A DNA stretch of 64,000 bases. It comes from Streptomyces nojiriensis. Lineage in GTDB: Bacteria; Actinomycetota; Actinomycetes; Streptomycetales; Streptomycetaceae. Below the pieces are notes generated by a model, which did no database searches, was not told the origin of the DNA, and was given only the letters and a program-made list of their open reading frames with translations. Position 1 is the stretch's first letter; every line of letters starts with the position of its first letter. The stretch covers positions 3,116,001 to 3,180,000 of the forward strand of contig NZ_CP071139.1 of assembly GCF_017639205.1 (NCBI RefSeq). The letters are read 5' to 3'. This document shows, piece after piece, positions 43,460-52,550 of this stretch. The translations under genes and the position numbers were made by a program.

Positions 43460-43531
43460 CGGCCCATTGTCCCCGCACCCGGCCCGGGACCCGCACAGTT
43501 TTCCGTTCGGCCTGCGGGATAGGTTTCGCGC

Positions 43532-44332
43532 ATGGGTCATCAGGGCGGTCGCGGCGAGCGGCAGATCAGTTCGGTATTCCTCGGCATCTTCGCGATCATG
43601 GCCGTCACGGGCTGGGCGGTGTGGACGGGGTACGCGGCGAGCCCCGGACTGGCCGTGTTCCTCTTCGTGACGTCGGCGTGGATCGTCTCCCTGTGCCTGC
43701 ACGAGTACGCGCACGCCCGCACCGCCCTGCACGGCGGTGACCTCACGGTGGGCGCCAAGGGTTACCTGACGCTGAATCCGCTCAAGTACACGCACGCGCT
43801 CCTCAGCATCGTGCTGCCGGTGATCTTCGTGATCCTGGGCGGCATCGGCCTGCCCGGCGGCGCGGTGTTCATCGAGCGGGGCCGGATCCAGGGCCGCTGG
43901 AAGCACAGCCTCATCTCGGCGGCGGGCCCGCTGACCAATGTGGCCTTCGCCGTCGTGTGCACGGCCCCCTTCTGGCTGGACGCCCTCGACGGGGTGCCGC
44001 TGGCGTTCCGCTACGCGCTCGCCTTCCTCGCCATGCTGCAGGTCTCGGCGGCGATCCTGAACTTCCTGCCGGTACCCGGCCTGGACGGCTACGGGGTCAT
44101 CGAGCCCTGGCTGTCCTACCGGGTGCGCCGCGAGATGGAGCCGCTGGCGCAGTTCGGCCTGCTGGCCGTGTTCGCACTGCTGTGGATCCCGGGGGTCAAC
44201 GCGTTCTTCTTCGGCGCGGTGGACGGCCTGATGTCCGCGCTCGGCGTGTCGGACCTGGAGACGTACTGCGGCCGCGACCTCTACAGCTTCTGGCGGGACA
44301 CCGACGGCTTCTGCGCCGTCCCGCAGGACTGA
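43532..44332 (+). CDS. M50-family site-2-protease-like membrane peptidase
   Basis: 266 residues, six or so membrane helices. The zinc motif HEYAH (57-61) lies in a helix (IVSLCLHEYAHARTA), and the second metal-site motif appears as NFLPVPGLDGYGVIEPW. This is the FtsH-like S2P subgroup of small, minimal intramembrane peptidases. The C-terminus ends outside with two cysteines. Substrate unknown. Confidence 0.92.
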   Translation: MGHQGGRGERQISSVFLGIFAIMAVTGWAVWTGYAASPGLAVFLFVTSAWIVSLCLHEYAHARTALHGGDLTVGAKGYLTLNPLKYTHALLSIVLPVIFVILGGIGLPGGAVFIERGRIQGRWKHSLISAAGPLTNVAFAVVCTAPFWLDALDGVPLAFRYALAFLAMLQVSAAILNFLPVPGLDGYGVIEPWLSYRVRREMEPLAQFGLLAVFALLWIPGVNAFFFGAVDGLMSALGVSDLETYCGRDLYSFWRDTDGFCAVPQD

Positions 44333-44472
44333 CGGCCCGGGGCCGGGCGGGGACCGTAGCGGCCCGAGCCGCCCACCCGATCAAATGTCAGTGCGATCTG
44401 CTATCCCTTTCGGGAACACTGCGACTGATCCGATCGATCAACAGCATTGATCCCAGGGGGGACTTCGCACCC

Positions 44473-46140
44473 ATGACACCCAAGGCACGCTTACACGCCC
44501 TGCCCGCGGCGGCCCTGTCGCTGGCGCTCGGCCTGGCCGCCGCGGCGCCGGCTTCAGCCGCCGCCGACCCGGCGGCGCCCACGGTCACGGCGCCCCGCAC
44601 CGGCCCGGCCCCCGGGTTCGCCGGCGAGGACCAGCGGTCCGACTGCTACACCGACCCGTACACAGGATCCGGAGCCGGCTGGATCGGCCTGAACGACGTC
44701 ACCACCAAGGTCACCGCCGCTTCGCCGTCCCATGCCCAGCTGCAGACGACGTTCCAGCTGTGGGACACCTCGTACGGGGGCAAGCGCACCGACTTCCCGA
44801 CCTCGTGGTCCACCTACCCCGAGGCCACCACGCACCTCTCCCGCGACCTGCTGAAGGACGGCGGCCAGTACGCATGGCGGGCCCGGGCCACCGACGGGAA
44901 ACTGACCAGCCCTTACACGGCCTGGTGCTACTTCCGCGTGGACCACACCCAGCCCACCGCCGAGGTCACCACGGACGAGACCCCCAAGAAGGTCGGCGAG
45001 GAGGCCACCTTCACCCTGAAGGGGACCGACACCGGCTCGGGGATCGCCTGCGCCCGCTGGCAGACGACCCCGGTCTTCGGCGTCGGCTGGAGCTGCGCGG
45101 ACGAGGCGACCGACTCCCGCGTCGTCCGGCTGACGGACGGCTCGGCCGACATCAAGGTCAAGCCGGCCACCTGGGGCAGCCAGGCGGTGTACCTCCAGAC
45201 GATGGACAACGCGGGCAACCTCGGACAGGCGCAGGCGTACTACTACGCGCAGCCCGCCACCAAGCCCGCCGCCTTCGGCGACATCGACGCCGACGGAAAG
45301 CCGGACGTCCTCGTCCCGGACGCGGCGGGCAACCTCCGCAAGCGGGGCGCGAACCCGCTGGACCCCGCGAACGCCCACCGCATGGCCGCCCCGGGCGGCG
45401 GCGAGAGCTGGGCCGGCGTCCAGTACACCCACCGAGGGTCCTTCAGGGGTCAGACCGTCGACGACCTACTGGCCCATGCCCCCGGCGGGGAGTACCTCTA
45501 CCAGTTCAGGAACGACGGCGCGGGACGCTTCACGGGGCAGGCTCCGATGCACATCGAGAAGCCCACCGCGTGCGTGGACGCGGCAGGTTCGGTCATCGAC
45601 TGCGCTCGGCACGGCTTCGGTCCGGACTGGTCGAAGGTCAAGCAGATCGCCGCATACGGATCGCCCACCGGCGACAGCACGGTAGGTGGCTTCCTGCCGC
45701 TCAGCTCCCTGTTGTTCGTCGAGAACGGGCGGCTGTGGCTCGCGAAGCCGAGCGGCATGGAACTGCCGACGGCCACGCTGCTCTCCGGTAACAACACCCG
45801 TTGGGGCGGCTACGACCTGCTCACCCCGGGCCGGGCGCAGGGTACGGACTTCCCGACCCTGTGGGCCCGCTCCCGGGCGGACGGCGCGATCCGCGCCTTC
45901 TCCGTCAAGGGCACCGCGGACGCACCGGACTTCTCCGCCTTCGTGAACCCGGCCGCCGGGCCGGTCCTGTCCACCCTGACTCCGGCCGCGCACCCGCGCG
46001 TCGGCTCCGACGGCGATCTCACGGGTGACGGCCTGCCGGACCTGTGGTCCGCGGACGCCACCGGCAAGGTCACCGTGTTCCCGGGTACGGGCACGACCAC
46101 CCCGCACCCCGCGGTCACCGGCTTCGGCCCGGCCGCCTGA
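44473..46140 (+). CDS. Secreted protein with Ig-like and FG-GAP/VCBS-like repeats
   Basis: 555 residues. Signal peptide 1-30 (LPAAALSLALGLAAAAPASA). Residues about 55-260 contain fibronectin/Ig-like strands (TKVTAASPSHAQLQTTFQLW, YAWRARATDGK, then a second repeat AEVTTDETPKKVGEEATFTL). The C-terminal part has D-x-D-x-D-G-x-x-D calcium-type motifs: FGDIDADGKPDVL and DGDLTGDGLPDLW, typical of FG-GAP/VCBS propellers. AGGGGGG precedes the ATG. Probably an extracellular carbohydrate- or protein-binding protein. The 140-bp upstream region has GATC-rich inverted repeats. Confidence 0.85.
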   Translation: MTPKARLHALPAAALSLALGLAAAAPASAAADPAAPTVTAPRTGPAPGFAGEDQRSDCYTDPYTGSGAGWIGLNDVTTKVTAASPSHAQLQTTFQLWDTSYGGKRTDFPTSWSTYPEATTHLSRDLLKDGGQYAWRARATDGKLTSPYTAWCYFRVDHTQPTAEVTTDETPKKVGEEATFTLKGTDTGSGIACARWQTTPVFGVGWSCADEATDSRVVRLTDGSADIKVKPATWGSQAVYLQTMDNAGNLGQAQAYYYAQPATKPAAFGDIDADGKPDVLVPDAAGNLRKRGANPLDPANAHRMAAPGGGESWAGVQYTHRGSFRGQTVDDLLAHAPGGEYLYQFRNDGAGRFTGQAPMHIEKPTACVDAAGSVIDCARHGFGPDWSKVKQIAAYGSPTGDSTVGGFLPLSSLLFVENGRLWLAKPSGMELPTATLLSGNNTRWGGYDLLTPGRAQGTDFPTLWARSRADGAIRAFSVKGTADAPDFSAFVNPAAGPVLSTLTPAAHPRVGSDGDLTGDGLPDLWSADATGKVTVFPGTGTTTPHPAVTGFGPAA

Positions 46141-46153
46141 CCTGCCGGAGTTC

Positions 46154-46345
46154 CTATCCGACCTGGCGCGCGGCGGAGGCCTTCTCGGCCTTCGCCTTGC
46201 GCAGGTAGTACCAGGCCATGTTGGACGTGAGGCCGGCCAGCAGCACCCAGACGATCCCGAGGAAGCTGCCCTCGACGAAGGCGATGACGGCCGCGGCCAC
46301 CGCACAGGCGCAGACGACGATGGCGAAGACGGCAAGGCGGGGCAT
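46154..46345 (-). CDS. Small two-helix membrane protein
   Basis: 63 residues: two membrane helices (LAVFAIVVCACAVAAAVIAF and FLGIVWVLLAGLTSNMAWYY) and a basic tail rich in Lys/Ala. GAGGAG is eight bases before ATG 46345. Its stop is 14 bases beyond the stop of the convergent secreted-protein gene. Function unknown; a membrane microprotein. Confidence 0.75.
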   Translation of the reverse strand: MPRLAVFAIVVCACAVAAAVIAFVEGSFLGIVWVLLAGLTSNMAWYYLRKAKAEKASAARQVG

Positions 46346-46582
46346 GGGATGAGCTCCTCGGAAACACTGAACGGGTCGAGCCCCTCCAGTGTCCCCCATG
46401 CCCCGCAGTGCTGCCGTAAGGGCGCCGGCGATCCCGTCCGGCCCGTTTCCGGCTTCACCTGATCTTCTGCGCCCCGTGGCACTAGGTTCGGCGGGTACGC
46501 GCCGTATCCGGGCGTGACAGAACGGACAGCCCGGCCTGCTCGGCCCGCGACGGACGACGCCGGGCGAGTGGGGGGAGCACGT

Positions 46583-48628
46583 ATGCAGGAGATCTCCAAG
46601 GGCGCGAACGTCAGCCTGACCGCCCTCAGCGAGGACGCCGGGGCGGTCGTCGTGAGCCTGGGCTGGACCAGCGCCACCGGAGCCGGCGATGCCGATGTCT
46701 CCGTGCTGCTCCTGGACGAGAACGGCAAGATCCGCAGCGAGAACGACTTCTACTTCTACAACCACCCCGCCGCCGCGGACGGAAGCGTCCAGCTCCTCGG
46801 CAAGACGCCGACCTCGAACGGCGACGAGGACCGCATCAGCGTGGACCTCACCGCCGTTCCCGAGGACGTGGCGCGGATCGTGGTGGCGGCCAGCCAGTAC
46901 GGCGGCGCACGCTTCGGGGACCTCGACGATCTGCGGATGACGGTCTCGGACCGGACGGGGGAGCCGCTCGTCGGGTACTCCATCGAGGACGCGGGCGTGG
47001 AGACGGCCTTCATCTTCGGTGAGCTGTACCGGCGCGGCGAGGAGTGGAAGTTCCGTGCCGTGGGACAGGGGTACGAGACCGGCCTCACCGGGCTGGCGAC
47101 GGACTTCGGCATCGACGTACTGGAGGACACCGAGCCTGCGGCGGCGACAGCGCCGGCGGCCGGGCCCGGCGCCGTGCCCGCGCCGCCTGAGGAGGGCGGG
47201 GTGGCCGCCGTCCCGGTCCCGGCCGAGGCGCCCGCGACGGCCCCCGAGGCCACGGCGGCGACCGAGGCGGCGGCTGCGTCGGGCGCCACCGTGCCCGCCC
47301 AGACCCGCGGCCGCGCACCCCGAACGACGCGGAAGAAGGTCACCCTGCCCAAGGTGGCCAAGAAGTCGCTCGCCGAGAACGACACCTGGCGCACCGCGCG
47401 GCTGTTCCCCGTGCCGTCCCTCAAGAGCGACAAGGAGCGCGAGGTCCGGGCGACCTCCGTACTGCTCTCCGTCATGGCGCAGGTGCCCGAGCTGGGCCGC
47501 CGCCTCACCGCCGGGTTCGGGGCACCCGCGGGCCGCATGCAGACCTTCACCGAGGTCCCCCTCCCCCACGGCGACACCCCGAAGCGGCCGGACGGGGTGA
47601 TCCGGGTGGAACGCGCGGGCAAGCTGTGGACGGCGCTCGTGGAGACGAAGACGCACGGCAATCCGCTCAAGGACGAGCAGGTCCAGCAGTACATGGACAT
47701 CGCGGCGCGCCGCGGCTACGAGGCGGTGATCACGCTCTCCAACGACGTGGCCCTGGACGGCTCGCCCGTGGTCGACGTCAAGATCGACGGGCGGCGCAAG
47801 CACAAGGTCAGCCTCTGGCACCTGTCCTGGGCGGAGGTGGCCCACCAGGCCCAGATGCTGATCCGCCACGAGGGCGTCGGCAACGCCGCCCACGCCTGGC
47901 TCCTCCAGGAGCTCCTGGAGTACCTCCAGCACGAGAACTCGGGCTGCCACGGATTCCAGAACATGGGTCCCGCCTGGGTGCCCGTGCGCAAGGGCATCGA
48001 GGACGAGACCATCAGCCCCGACGACGAGCGCGCCGTCGACGTCGTCGAGAGCTGGGAGCGGCTGATCCGCCAGGTCTGCCTGCGCCTCGGCGGCGAGTTG
48101 GGGCAGAAGGCCCTGCCCGTGCAGCGCACCCGGCGCGACAGCGATCCGCGGGCCCGCCGGATCGCGGCGGCCGCGGCCCTGTGCGCCGACGGGAAGCTCT
48201 CCGCCGAACTGCGCATCGACGGAACGAGTTCCGTCATCGCCGTCACCGCCGATCTGCGGACCGGCAAGGTCCGGACCTCCGTGGACATCCCGGCCCCGGA
48301 GGGCTCGTACCCGCTGGCCACGACGAAGCGGCTGCTGCGGGCGCTGGCCGAGGCGCCGGCGGACCTGCACGTCCAGACGCTGGTGGAGGGCGAGAACGGG
48401 CCGCGCGGCACCCTGGAGCGGCTGCGTCCCGAGCCCGGCGACCTGCTGCCCAAGGACGGGGCCGCGCCGACCGGGTTCCGGCTGTCGCTGATCAAGGGGA
48501 TGGGGAACACCCGGGGCAACACGGAGTCCGGTTTCATCCGCGGCGTCGACGGCGCGGTCGACCGCTTCTACCACGGTGTGGTGGCCCACCTGGGCGCCTT
48601 CGAGGCGCGCGGCGGCCGCCGGAGCTGA
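46583..48628 (+). CDS. TerD domain fused to PD-(D/E)XK nuclease-like domain
   Basis: 681 residues; GGGGGAG precedes the ATG. Residues 1-175 are a TerD/CABP domain (ISKGANVSLTAL, VSLGWTSATGAGDADVSVLL, FYFYNHPAAADGSV and calcium-binding acidic loops). A Pro/Ala/Glu linker (about 178-250) leads to a domain with a PD-(D/E)XK pattern: Asp337 (RPDGVIRV), Glu354-Thr-Lys356 (ALVETKTHG) and QVQQYMDIAARRGYEAVITL. The remaining ~200 residues are unassigned. Ter-linked stress systems often include nuclease-like partners, but a direct fusion is unusual. Activity may be structural only if the fold has lost metal binding. Confidence 0.8.
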   Translation: MQEISKGANVSLTALSEDAGAVVVSLGWTSATGAGDADVSVLLLDENGKIRSENDFYFYNHPAAADGSVQLLGKTPTSNGDEDRISVDLTAVPEDVARIVVAASQYGGARFGDLDDLRMTVSDRTGEPLVGYSIEDAGVETAFIFGELYRRGEEWKFRAVGQGYETGLTGLATDFGIDVLEDTEPAAATAPAAGPGAVPAPPEEGGVAAVPVPAEAPATAPEATAATEAAAASGATVPAQTRGRAPRTTRKKVTLPKVAKKSLAENDTWRTARLFPVPSLKSDKEREVRATSVLLSVMAQVPELGRRLTAGFGAPAGRMQTFTEVPLPHGDTPKRPDGVIRVERAGKLWTALVETKTHGNPLKDEQVQQYMDIAARRGYEAVITLSNDVALDGSPVVDVKIDGRRKHKVSLWHLSWAEVAHQAQMLIRHEGVGNAAHAWLLQELLEYLQHENSGCHGFQNMGPAWVPVRKGIEDETISPDDERAVDVVESWERLIRQVCLRLGGELGQKALPVQRTRRDSDPRARRIAAAAALCADGKLSAELRIDGTSSVIAVTADLRTGKVRTSVDIPAPEGSYPLATTKRLLRALAEAPADLHVQTLVEGENGPRGTLERLRPEPGDLLPKDGAAPTGFRLSLIKGMGNTRGNTESGFIRGVDGAVDRFYHGVVAHLGAFEARGGRRS

Positions 48629-48643
48629 TCCGCGTGCCTGGCG

Positions 48644-48677
48644 GTCCGGTCCCGGCCCGGGAGGGGCGGGACCGGAC
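48644..48677. terminator. Terminator between TerD fusion and npdG
   Basis: GTCCGGTCCCG (48644-48654) pairs with CGGGACCGGAC (48667-48677), between convergent genes. Confidence 0.75.
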
Positions 48678-48685
48678 GGACCGGA

Positions 48686-49390
48686 TCAGACGTCCGTGAC
48701 GCGCAGGCCCGCGTGGGCCTTGTAGCGGCGGTTGGTGGAGATCAGGTTGGCCACCAGCGACTCGACCTGGTGGGCGTTGCGCAGGCGGCCGGCGAAGACG
48801 CCGCGCATGCCCGGGATGCGGGCGGCCAGGGCCTGGACGATGTCGGTGTCGGCGCGGACCTCGCCGAGGACCATCACGTCGGTGTCGATCTCGTCGATCG
48901 ACTCGTCCTGGAGCAGGACGGCCGAGAGGTGGTGGAAGGCGGCGGTCACCCGGGAGTCCGGGAGCAGGGCGGCGGCCTGCTGGGCGGCGCTGCCCTCTTC
49001 GACCTGGAGGGCGTAGGCGCCCTGCTTGTCGAAGCCGAGCGGGTTGACGCAGTCCACCACGAGCTTGCCCGCGAGGTCCTCGCGCAGCGCTTCGAGGGTC
49101 TTGGCGTGGCCCTCCCACGGCACCGCGATGATGACGATGTCGCTGCGGCGCGCGCACTCGGCGTTGTCCGCGCCCTCCACGCCGAGGCCCAGTTCGTCGG
49201 CCGCGGTCTGCGCGCGGTCGGCGGCGCGGGAGCCGATGATCACCTTCTGGCCGGCCCTGGCGAGCCGGTAGGCCAGGCCCCGGCCCTGGTCACCGGTGCC
49301 GCCGAGGACGCCGACGACGAGGCCGGACACGTCCGGCAGCTCCCACGGGTCCTTGACCGGCGGCTTCTGCGTGTTGTCTGAGGAAGTCAT
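48686..49390 (-). CDS. npdG: F420H2:NADP+ oxidoreductase
   Basis: 234 residues from ATG 49390 (MTSSDNTQ...). Rossmann start VVGVLGGTGDQGRGLAYRLARAG, with IIGSR for NADP binding; IVIIAVPWEGH, VVDCVNPLGFD and AFHHLSAVLLQ are the F420-linked reductase family motifs. It moves hydride between coenzyme F420 and NADP in the cytoplasm and supports F420-dependent secondary metabolism and redox balance. Confidence 0.93.
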   Translation of the reverse strand: MTSSDNTQKPPVKDPWELPDVSGLVVGVLGGTGDQGRGLAYRLARAGQKVIIGSRAADRAQTAADELGLGVEGADNAECARRSDIVIIAVPWEGHAKTLEALREDLAGKLVVDCVNPLGFDKQGAYALQVEEGSAAQQAAALLPDSRVTAAFHHLSAVLLQDESIDEIDTDVMVLGEVRADTDIVQALAARIPGMRGVFAGRLRNAHQVESLVANLISTNRRYKAHAGLRVTDV

Positions 49391-49484
49391 GGGGGCGAGG
49401 GTACTGCCGGGTAGCCCACAGTCGAAGGGTGGTGAAGGGGAAGGAACCGCTCCCCGTGTCGCCCGCATGGTGCAGGATGCCGAT

Positions 49485-50096
49485 ATGGACGCCGTGAGGG
49501 TCGCGCTGCTGCGCGAGGTGCTCGCCGGTACGCAGTGGCCGGGAGACGCGCGCCGCTTCGCCGGATCGCTGCGCCGGTCCGTCGTACCGGCCGGCGGTCA
49601 CCTGCTGCTGGTGGGGACCGAGGGCTACGAGCCCTGGCATCTGGCGGCGCACCTGGTGGACGAAGCCGCCTGGTCGGGCCTGCCGGAGCTGGCGCCCACG
49701 CTCGTACGCCACCACGTGCGGCCCGGGGAGCCGCCGCACCTCTCGGTGGGGCTGGGCCGGCTGGCGGCGGCCCGGCGCGGGCACACGCTGCTGGTGGTGG
49801 CGCCCGGAACGCCGGGTGCGGGACTGCTGGAGCGCGTCCACGACGCGCGGCGCGCGGGGGCGACCGTACTGTCCCTGGACGGCGGGGACCCGGATCTGGG
49901 CGCGCTCGCCCACGACGGGCTGTCGGTACCGGCACCGGTGCCGGACGACGGAATGGACCTGGACACCGTGCAGCACCTGGTCAGCGCGGCGGCCGGGGAG
50001 AACACGCCGCCGGTGCGGCGCGGACCGCGCCGGTTCGGGGACCGGCTGGCGCGGCTGGCCGACCACCTGACCGCGCCGCCGCCCAGCCGCTGGTGA
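49485..50096 (+). CDS. Conserved soluble protein, unknown function
   Basis: 203 residues from ATG 49485, with AGGA seven bases before; ATG 49467 has no ribosome site. Shows Rossmann-like elements: HLLLVGTEGYEPWHLAAHL, LAPTLVRHHVRPG and HTLLVVAPGTPGAGLLERV. The C-terminus is basic and Pro-rich. No named family recognised. Divergent from npdG. Confidence 0.75.
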   Translation: MDAVRVALLREVLAGTQWPGDARRFAGSLRRSVVPAGGHLLLVGTEGYEPWHLAAHLVDEAAWSGLPELAPTLVRHHVRPGEPPHLSVGLGRLAAARRGHTLLVVAPGTPGAGLLERVHDARRAGATVLSLDGGDPDLGALAHDGLSVPAPVPDDGMDLDTVQHLVSAAAGENTPPVRRGPRRFGDRLARLADHLTAPPPSRW

Positions 50097-50099
50097 GGC

Positions 50100-50348
50100 C
50101 TACGCCCCGCCCGTGCCGGTGGTGCCCTCTTCGTCCTCGCGGGTCCTGTCGTTCCACTTGGGGTCGTTCTGCCATTCCAGGTTGCGTTCCTGCGCCGTCT
50201 CCATGGCGTGGTTCGCCTCCTCCGGGGTGCCGTACGGACCGAACCGGTCCTTCGCCGGGCAGTCGGGGCCTTCCTCGACCTTCTTGTGGACCAGGCAGTA
50301 GTACCACTCGCCGGGTTTGCCCACCTGACGCTTCTTGAACAGGGCCAT
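50100..50348 (-). CDS. Small conserved protein, unknown function
   Basis: 82 residues from ATG 50348 ([21 protein letters not shown]), with GAGGAG about ten bases upstream. A central [21 protein letters not shown] region suggests a small folded domain with two cysteines; the tail is acidic. Convergent with the gene at 49485, and the stops are three bases apart. Divergent from map. Function unknown. Confidence 0.8.
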   Translation of the reverse strand: MALFKKRQVGKPGEWYYCLVHKKVEEGPDCPAKDRFGPYGTPEEANHAMETAQERNLEWQNDPKWNDRTREDEEGTTGTGGA

Positions 50349-50419
50349 CGTCGTCGGGCTCCTCTCGTACCGCTCTATCCCGCCATGCTGCCCCATCCCC
50401 GCTGGATACACTCGCTCGC

Positions 50420-51277
50420 ATGTCTGGCCAGTCGCTGCTCGTACCAGGCGAGCTCTCTCCCGTCCGTTCCGTTCCCGGAAACATCCGCCGGCCCGAGTAC
50501 GTGGGCAAGCCCGCGCCCGCTCCGTACACCGGACCGGAGGTGCAGACCGCCGAGACCATCGAGGCCATGCGCATCGCCGGCCGGATCGCCGCCCAGGCGA
50601 TGGAAGAGGCCGCGAAGCTGATCGCGCCGGGGGTGACCACCGACGAGCTCGACCGGGTCGCCCACGCGTACATGTGCGACCACGGGGCCTACCCCTCGAC
50701 GCTCGGCTACCGGGGCTTCCCGAAGTCGCTGTGCTCCTCCGTGAACGAGGTCATCTGCCACGGCATCCCCGATTCCACCGTCCTGCGCGACGGTGACATC
50801 GTGAACCTCGACGTGACCGCGTACATCGGCGGCGTGCACGGCGACAACAACGCGACCTACCTGTGCGGGGAGGTGGACGAGGAGTCGCGGCTGCTGGTGG
50901 AGCGCACCCGGGAGGCACTGAACCGGGCCATCAAGGCCGTCAAGCCGGGCCGCCAGATCAACATCATCGGCCGGGTCATCGAGTCGTACGCGAAGCGCTT
51001 CGGCTACGGCGTGGTCCGGGACTTCACCGGCCACGGCATCAACACCTCCTTCCACTCGGGCCTGATCGTCCCGCACTACGACAGCCCGCACGCCACCACC
51101 GTCATCGAGCCCGGCATGACCTTCACCATCGAGCCGATGCTGACGCTGGGCACCCACGAGTACGACATGTGGGAGGACGGCTGGACGGTCGTCACGAAGG
51201 ACCGCAAGCGGACCGCGCAGTTCGAGCACACGCTGGTGGTCACGGACTCCGGCGCGGAAATCCTGACCCTCCCCTAG
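50420..51277 (+). CDS. map: Methionine aminopeptidase, type I
   Basis: 285 residues. It has the five metal ligands and catalytic His expected: EVICHGIP (His), [18 protein letters not shown] (two Asp), FTGHGI (His), FTIEPM (Glu) and QFEHTLVV (Glu). A ~35-residue N-terminal extension with [14 protein letters not shown] is characteristic of actinobacterial type Ic enzymes. It removes the initiator methionine from new proteins. A 18-bp terminator follows. Confidence 0.96.
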   Translation: MSGQSLLVPGELSPVRSVPGNIRRPEYVGKPAPAPYTGPEVQTAETIEAMRIAGRIAAQAMEEAAKLIAPGVTTDELDRVAHAYMCDHGAYPSTLGYRGFPKSLCSSVNEVICHGIPDSTVLRDGDIVNLDVTAYIGGVHGDNNATYLCGEVDEESRLLVERTREALNRAIKAVKPGRQINIIGRVIESYAKRFGYGVVRDFTGHGINTSFHSGLIVPHYDSPHATTVIEPGMTFTIEPMLTLGTHEYDMWEDGWTVVTKDRKRTAQFEHTLVVTDSGAEILTLP

Positions 51278-51307
51278 CCGTTCCGGCCGCCTCCACGGAG
51301 GCGAACG

Positions 51308-51345
51308 GGGCCGGGCCCGGTGCACCTGTGCACCGGGCCCGGCCC
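51308..51345. terminator. Perfect 18-bp stem terminator
   Basis: GGGCCGGGCCCGGTGCAC (51308-51325), loop CT, exact complement 51328-51345, then TGTTTT. Between the convergent map and haem oxygenase genes. Confidence 0.88.
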
Positions 51346-51370
51346 TGTTTTCCCGTGCACTGCCCGAGGG

Positions 51371-52018
51371 CTACGCGCTGAGCGGGAACTCCTCGCCCAG
51401 CTCCCGGAAGACCGCGCCGTTGAAGTCGAAGGCGCGCTTGCACTCGTCGATGATGCGCTGCTTCTCCAGGTCGTCCGCCGCTATGGCGTCCAGCAGCTCG
51501 CGGTAGGTCCGCTTGAAGGCCGCCGGGTTGGAGATGTCCGCGAAGACGTAGAACCGGACGCCGTCGCCCTTGCGCTCGAAGCCCCAGGTGCGCTCCGCCT
51601 TGTCGCGGATGATCTGGCCGCCGGAGAGGTCGCCCAGGTAGCGGGTGTAGTGGTGGGCGACGTACCCGCCCGGCCACTGCGCCGCGCACTCGGCCACCCG
51701 GTCGGCGTACGCCCGCGTCGCGGGCAGGGCCACCACGCTCTCGCGCCAGTCCGGGCCGACCAGGTGGGCGAGGTCGCGCTCGATCTCGGCGACGCGCATG
51801 AGCTCGGGCTGGATGAAGGGGCCGGCCACCGGGTCGTCCTTGAGGGATTCGGCCGCTTCCTCCAGGGCCCGGTACACGAACCACAGTTGCTCCGTGTAGC
51901 GCGTGTACGCCTCCACGCCGAGCCGTCCACCCAGCAGATCGCTCATGAAGGTCGACGTCTCGGCCTCGGTGTGCTGCTCGTGCGAGGCGACGCGGATGAC
52001 CGTAGAGAAGGCGTCCAA
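51371..52018 (-). CDS. hmuO: Haem oxygenase
   Basis: 215 residues. The start is TTG at 52018, supported by GGAGGT six bases upstream and a normal family N-terminus. Haem-ligand His lies in ASHEQHTEAE, and the distal-helix motif YLGDLSGGQII is intact. It opens the haem ring to release iron, CO and biliverdin. The promoter holds an iron box at 52081-52094, so transcription should rise when iron is low. Last gene of the haem-acquisition side of the region. Confidence 0.95.
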   Translation of the reverse strand: MDAFSTVIRVASHEQHTEAETSTFMSDLLGGRLGVEAYTRYTEQLWFVYRALEEAAESLKDDPVAGPFIQPELMRVAEIERDLAHLVGPDWRESVVALPATRAYADRVAECAAQWPGGYVAHHYTRYLGDLSGGQIIRDKAERTWGFERKGDGVRFYVFADISNPAAFKRTYRELLDAIAADDLEKQRIIDECKRAFDFNGAVFRELGEEFPLSA

Positions 52019-52080
52019 GGCGGACCTCCAGGAAGAGGAAACAGGCGTGACGGCATCACCGTCACGCCCGATCCTCCTAC

Positions 52081-52094
52081 TTAGGCTTGCCTAA
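52081..52094. promoter_or_regulatory. Iron box (DmdR/IdeR operator) of haem oxygenase gene
   Basis: Palindrome TTAGGCTTGCCTAA, extended to CTTAGGC-TT-GCCTAAG (52080-52095), close to the core TTAGGCTAACCTAA of the actinobacterial iron box. 62 bp upstream of the TTG start. Confidence 0.85.
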
Positions 52095-52146
52095 GTCAAT
52101 GAGTTCCCGACGCCTTGTCGGTAAAAAATCCGGCCCCGTGACCGCG

Positions 52147-52464
52147 TCAGCCGCCCGAGAGCGCCCAGAGCGCGAGCAACCCGACGAGGACCACGTGGGG
52201 GTAGAGGAAGGCCAGGAGGCAGCCGATGCTCCCCAGCGCAAGACGCCGCCTGCGCTGCGCGTCGGTCCGGGGCGGAATCCAGGTGAAGGCCACCATCGCC
52301 AGCGGCAGGGCGTAGAAGTAGGCGAACCCGGGCGGGAACCCGGGCAGGTACGAGCTCGCCCGGCCGCACCACACGGCCACCGGCGCCAGCGCGGTGAAGA
52401 GCGCCGCCACCGGCAGCCACCGCTGCCGCTCGTCGGGGCGGCGGATCACCGAAGTCTTCGTCAT
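52147..52464 (-). CDS. Small membrane protein, unknown
   Basis: 105 residues with about three membrane helices (VAALFTALAPVAVWCG, FAYFYALPLAMVAFTWI, LAFLYPHVVLVGLLALWAL), the last ending at the C-terminus, and a basic QRRRR loop. Lies between haem oxygenase and the PhzF-family gene on the same strand. Function unknown. Confidence 0.65.
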   Translation of the reverse strand: MTKTSVIRRPDERQRWLPVAALFTALAPVAVWCGRASSYLPGFPPGFAYFYALPLAMVAFTWIPPRTDAQRRRRLALGSIGCLLAFLYPHVVLVGLLALWALSGG

Positions 52465-52550
52465 GACGCCATCACACCGCGGCGCCCGCCGGCCGCGTCA
52501 GCGCCGGCGTACTCAGTTCCCCCTGTACGGGATACCCAGGAAGGGGTGGG

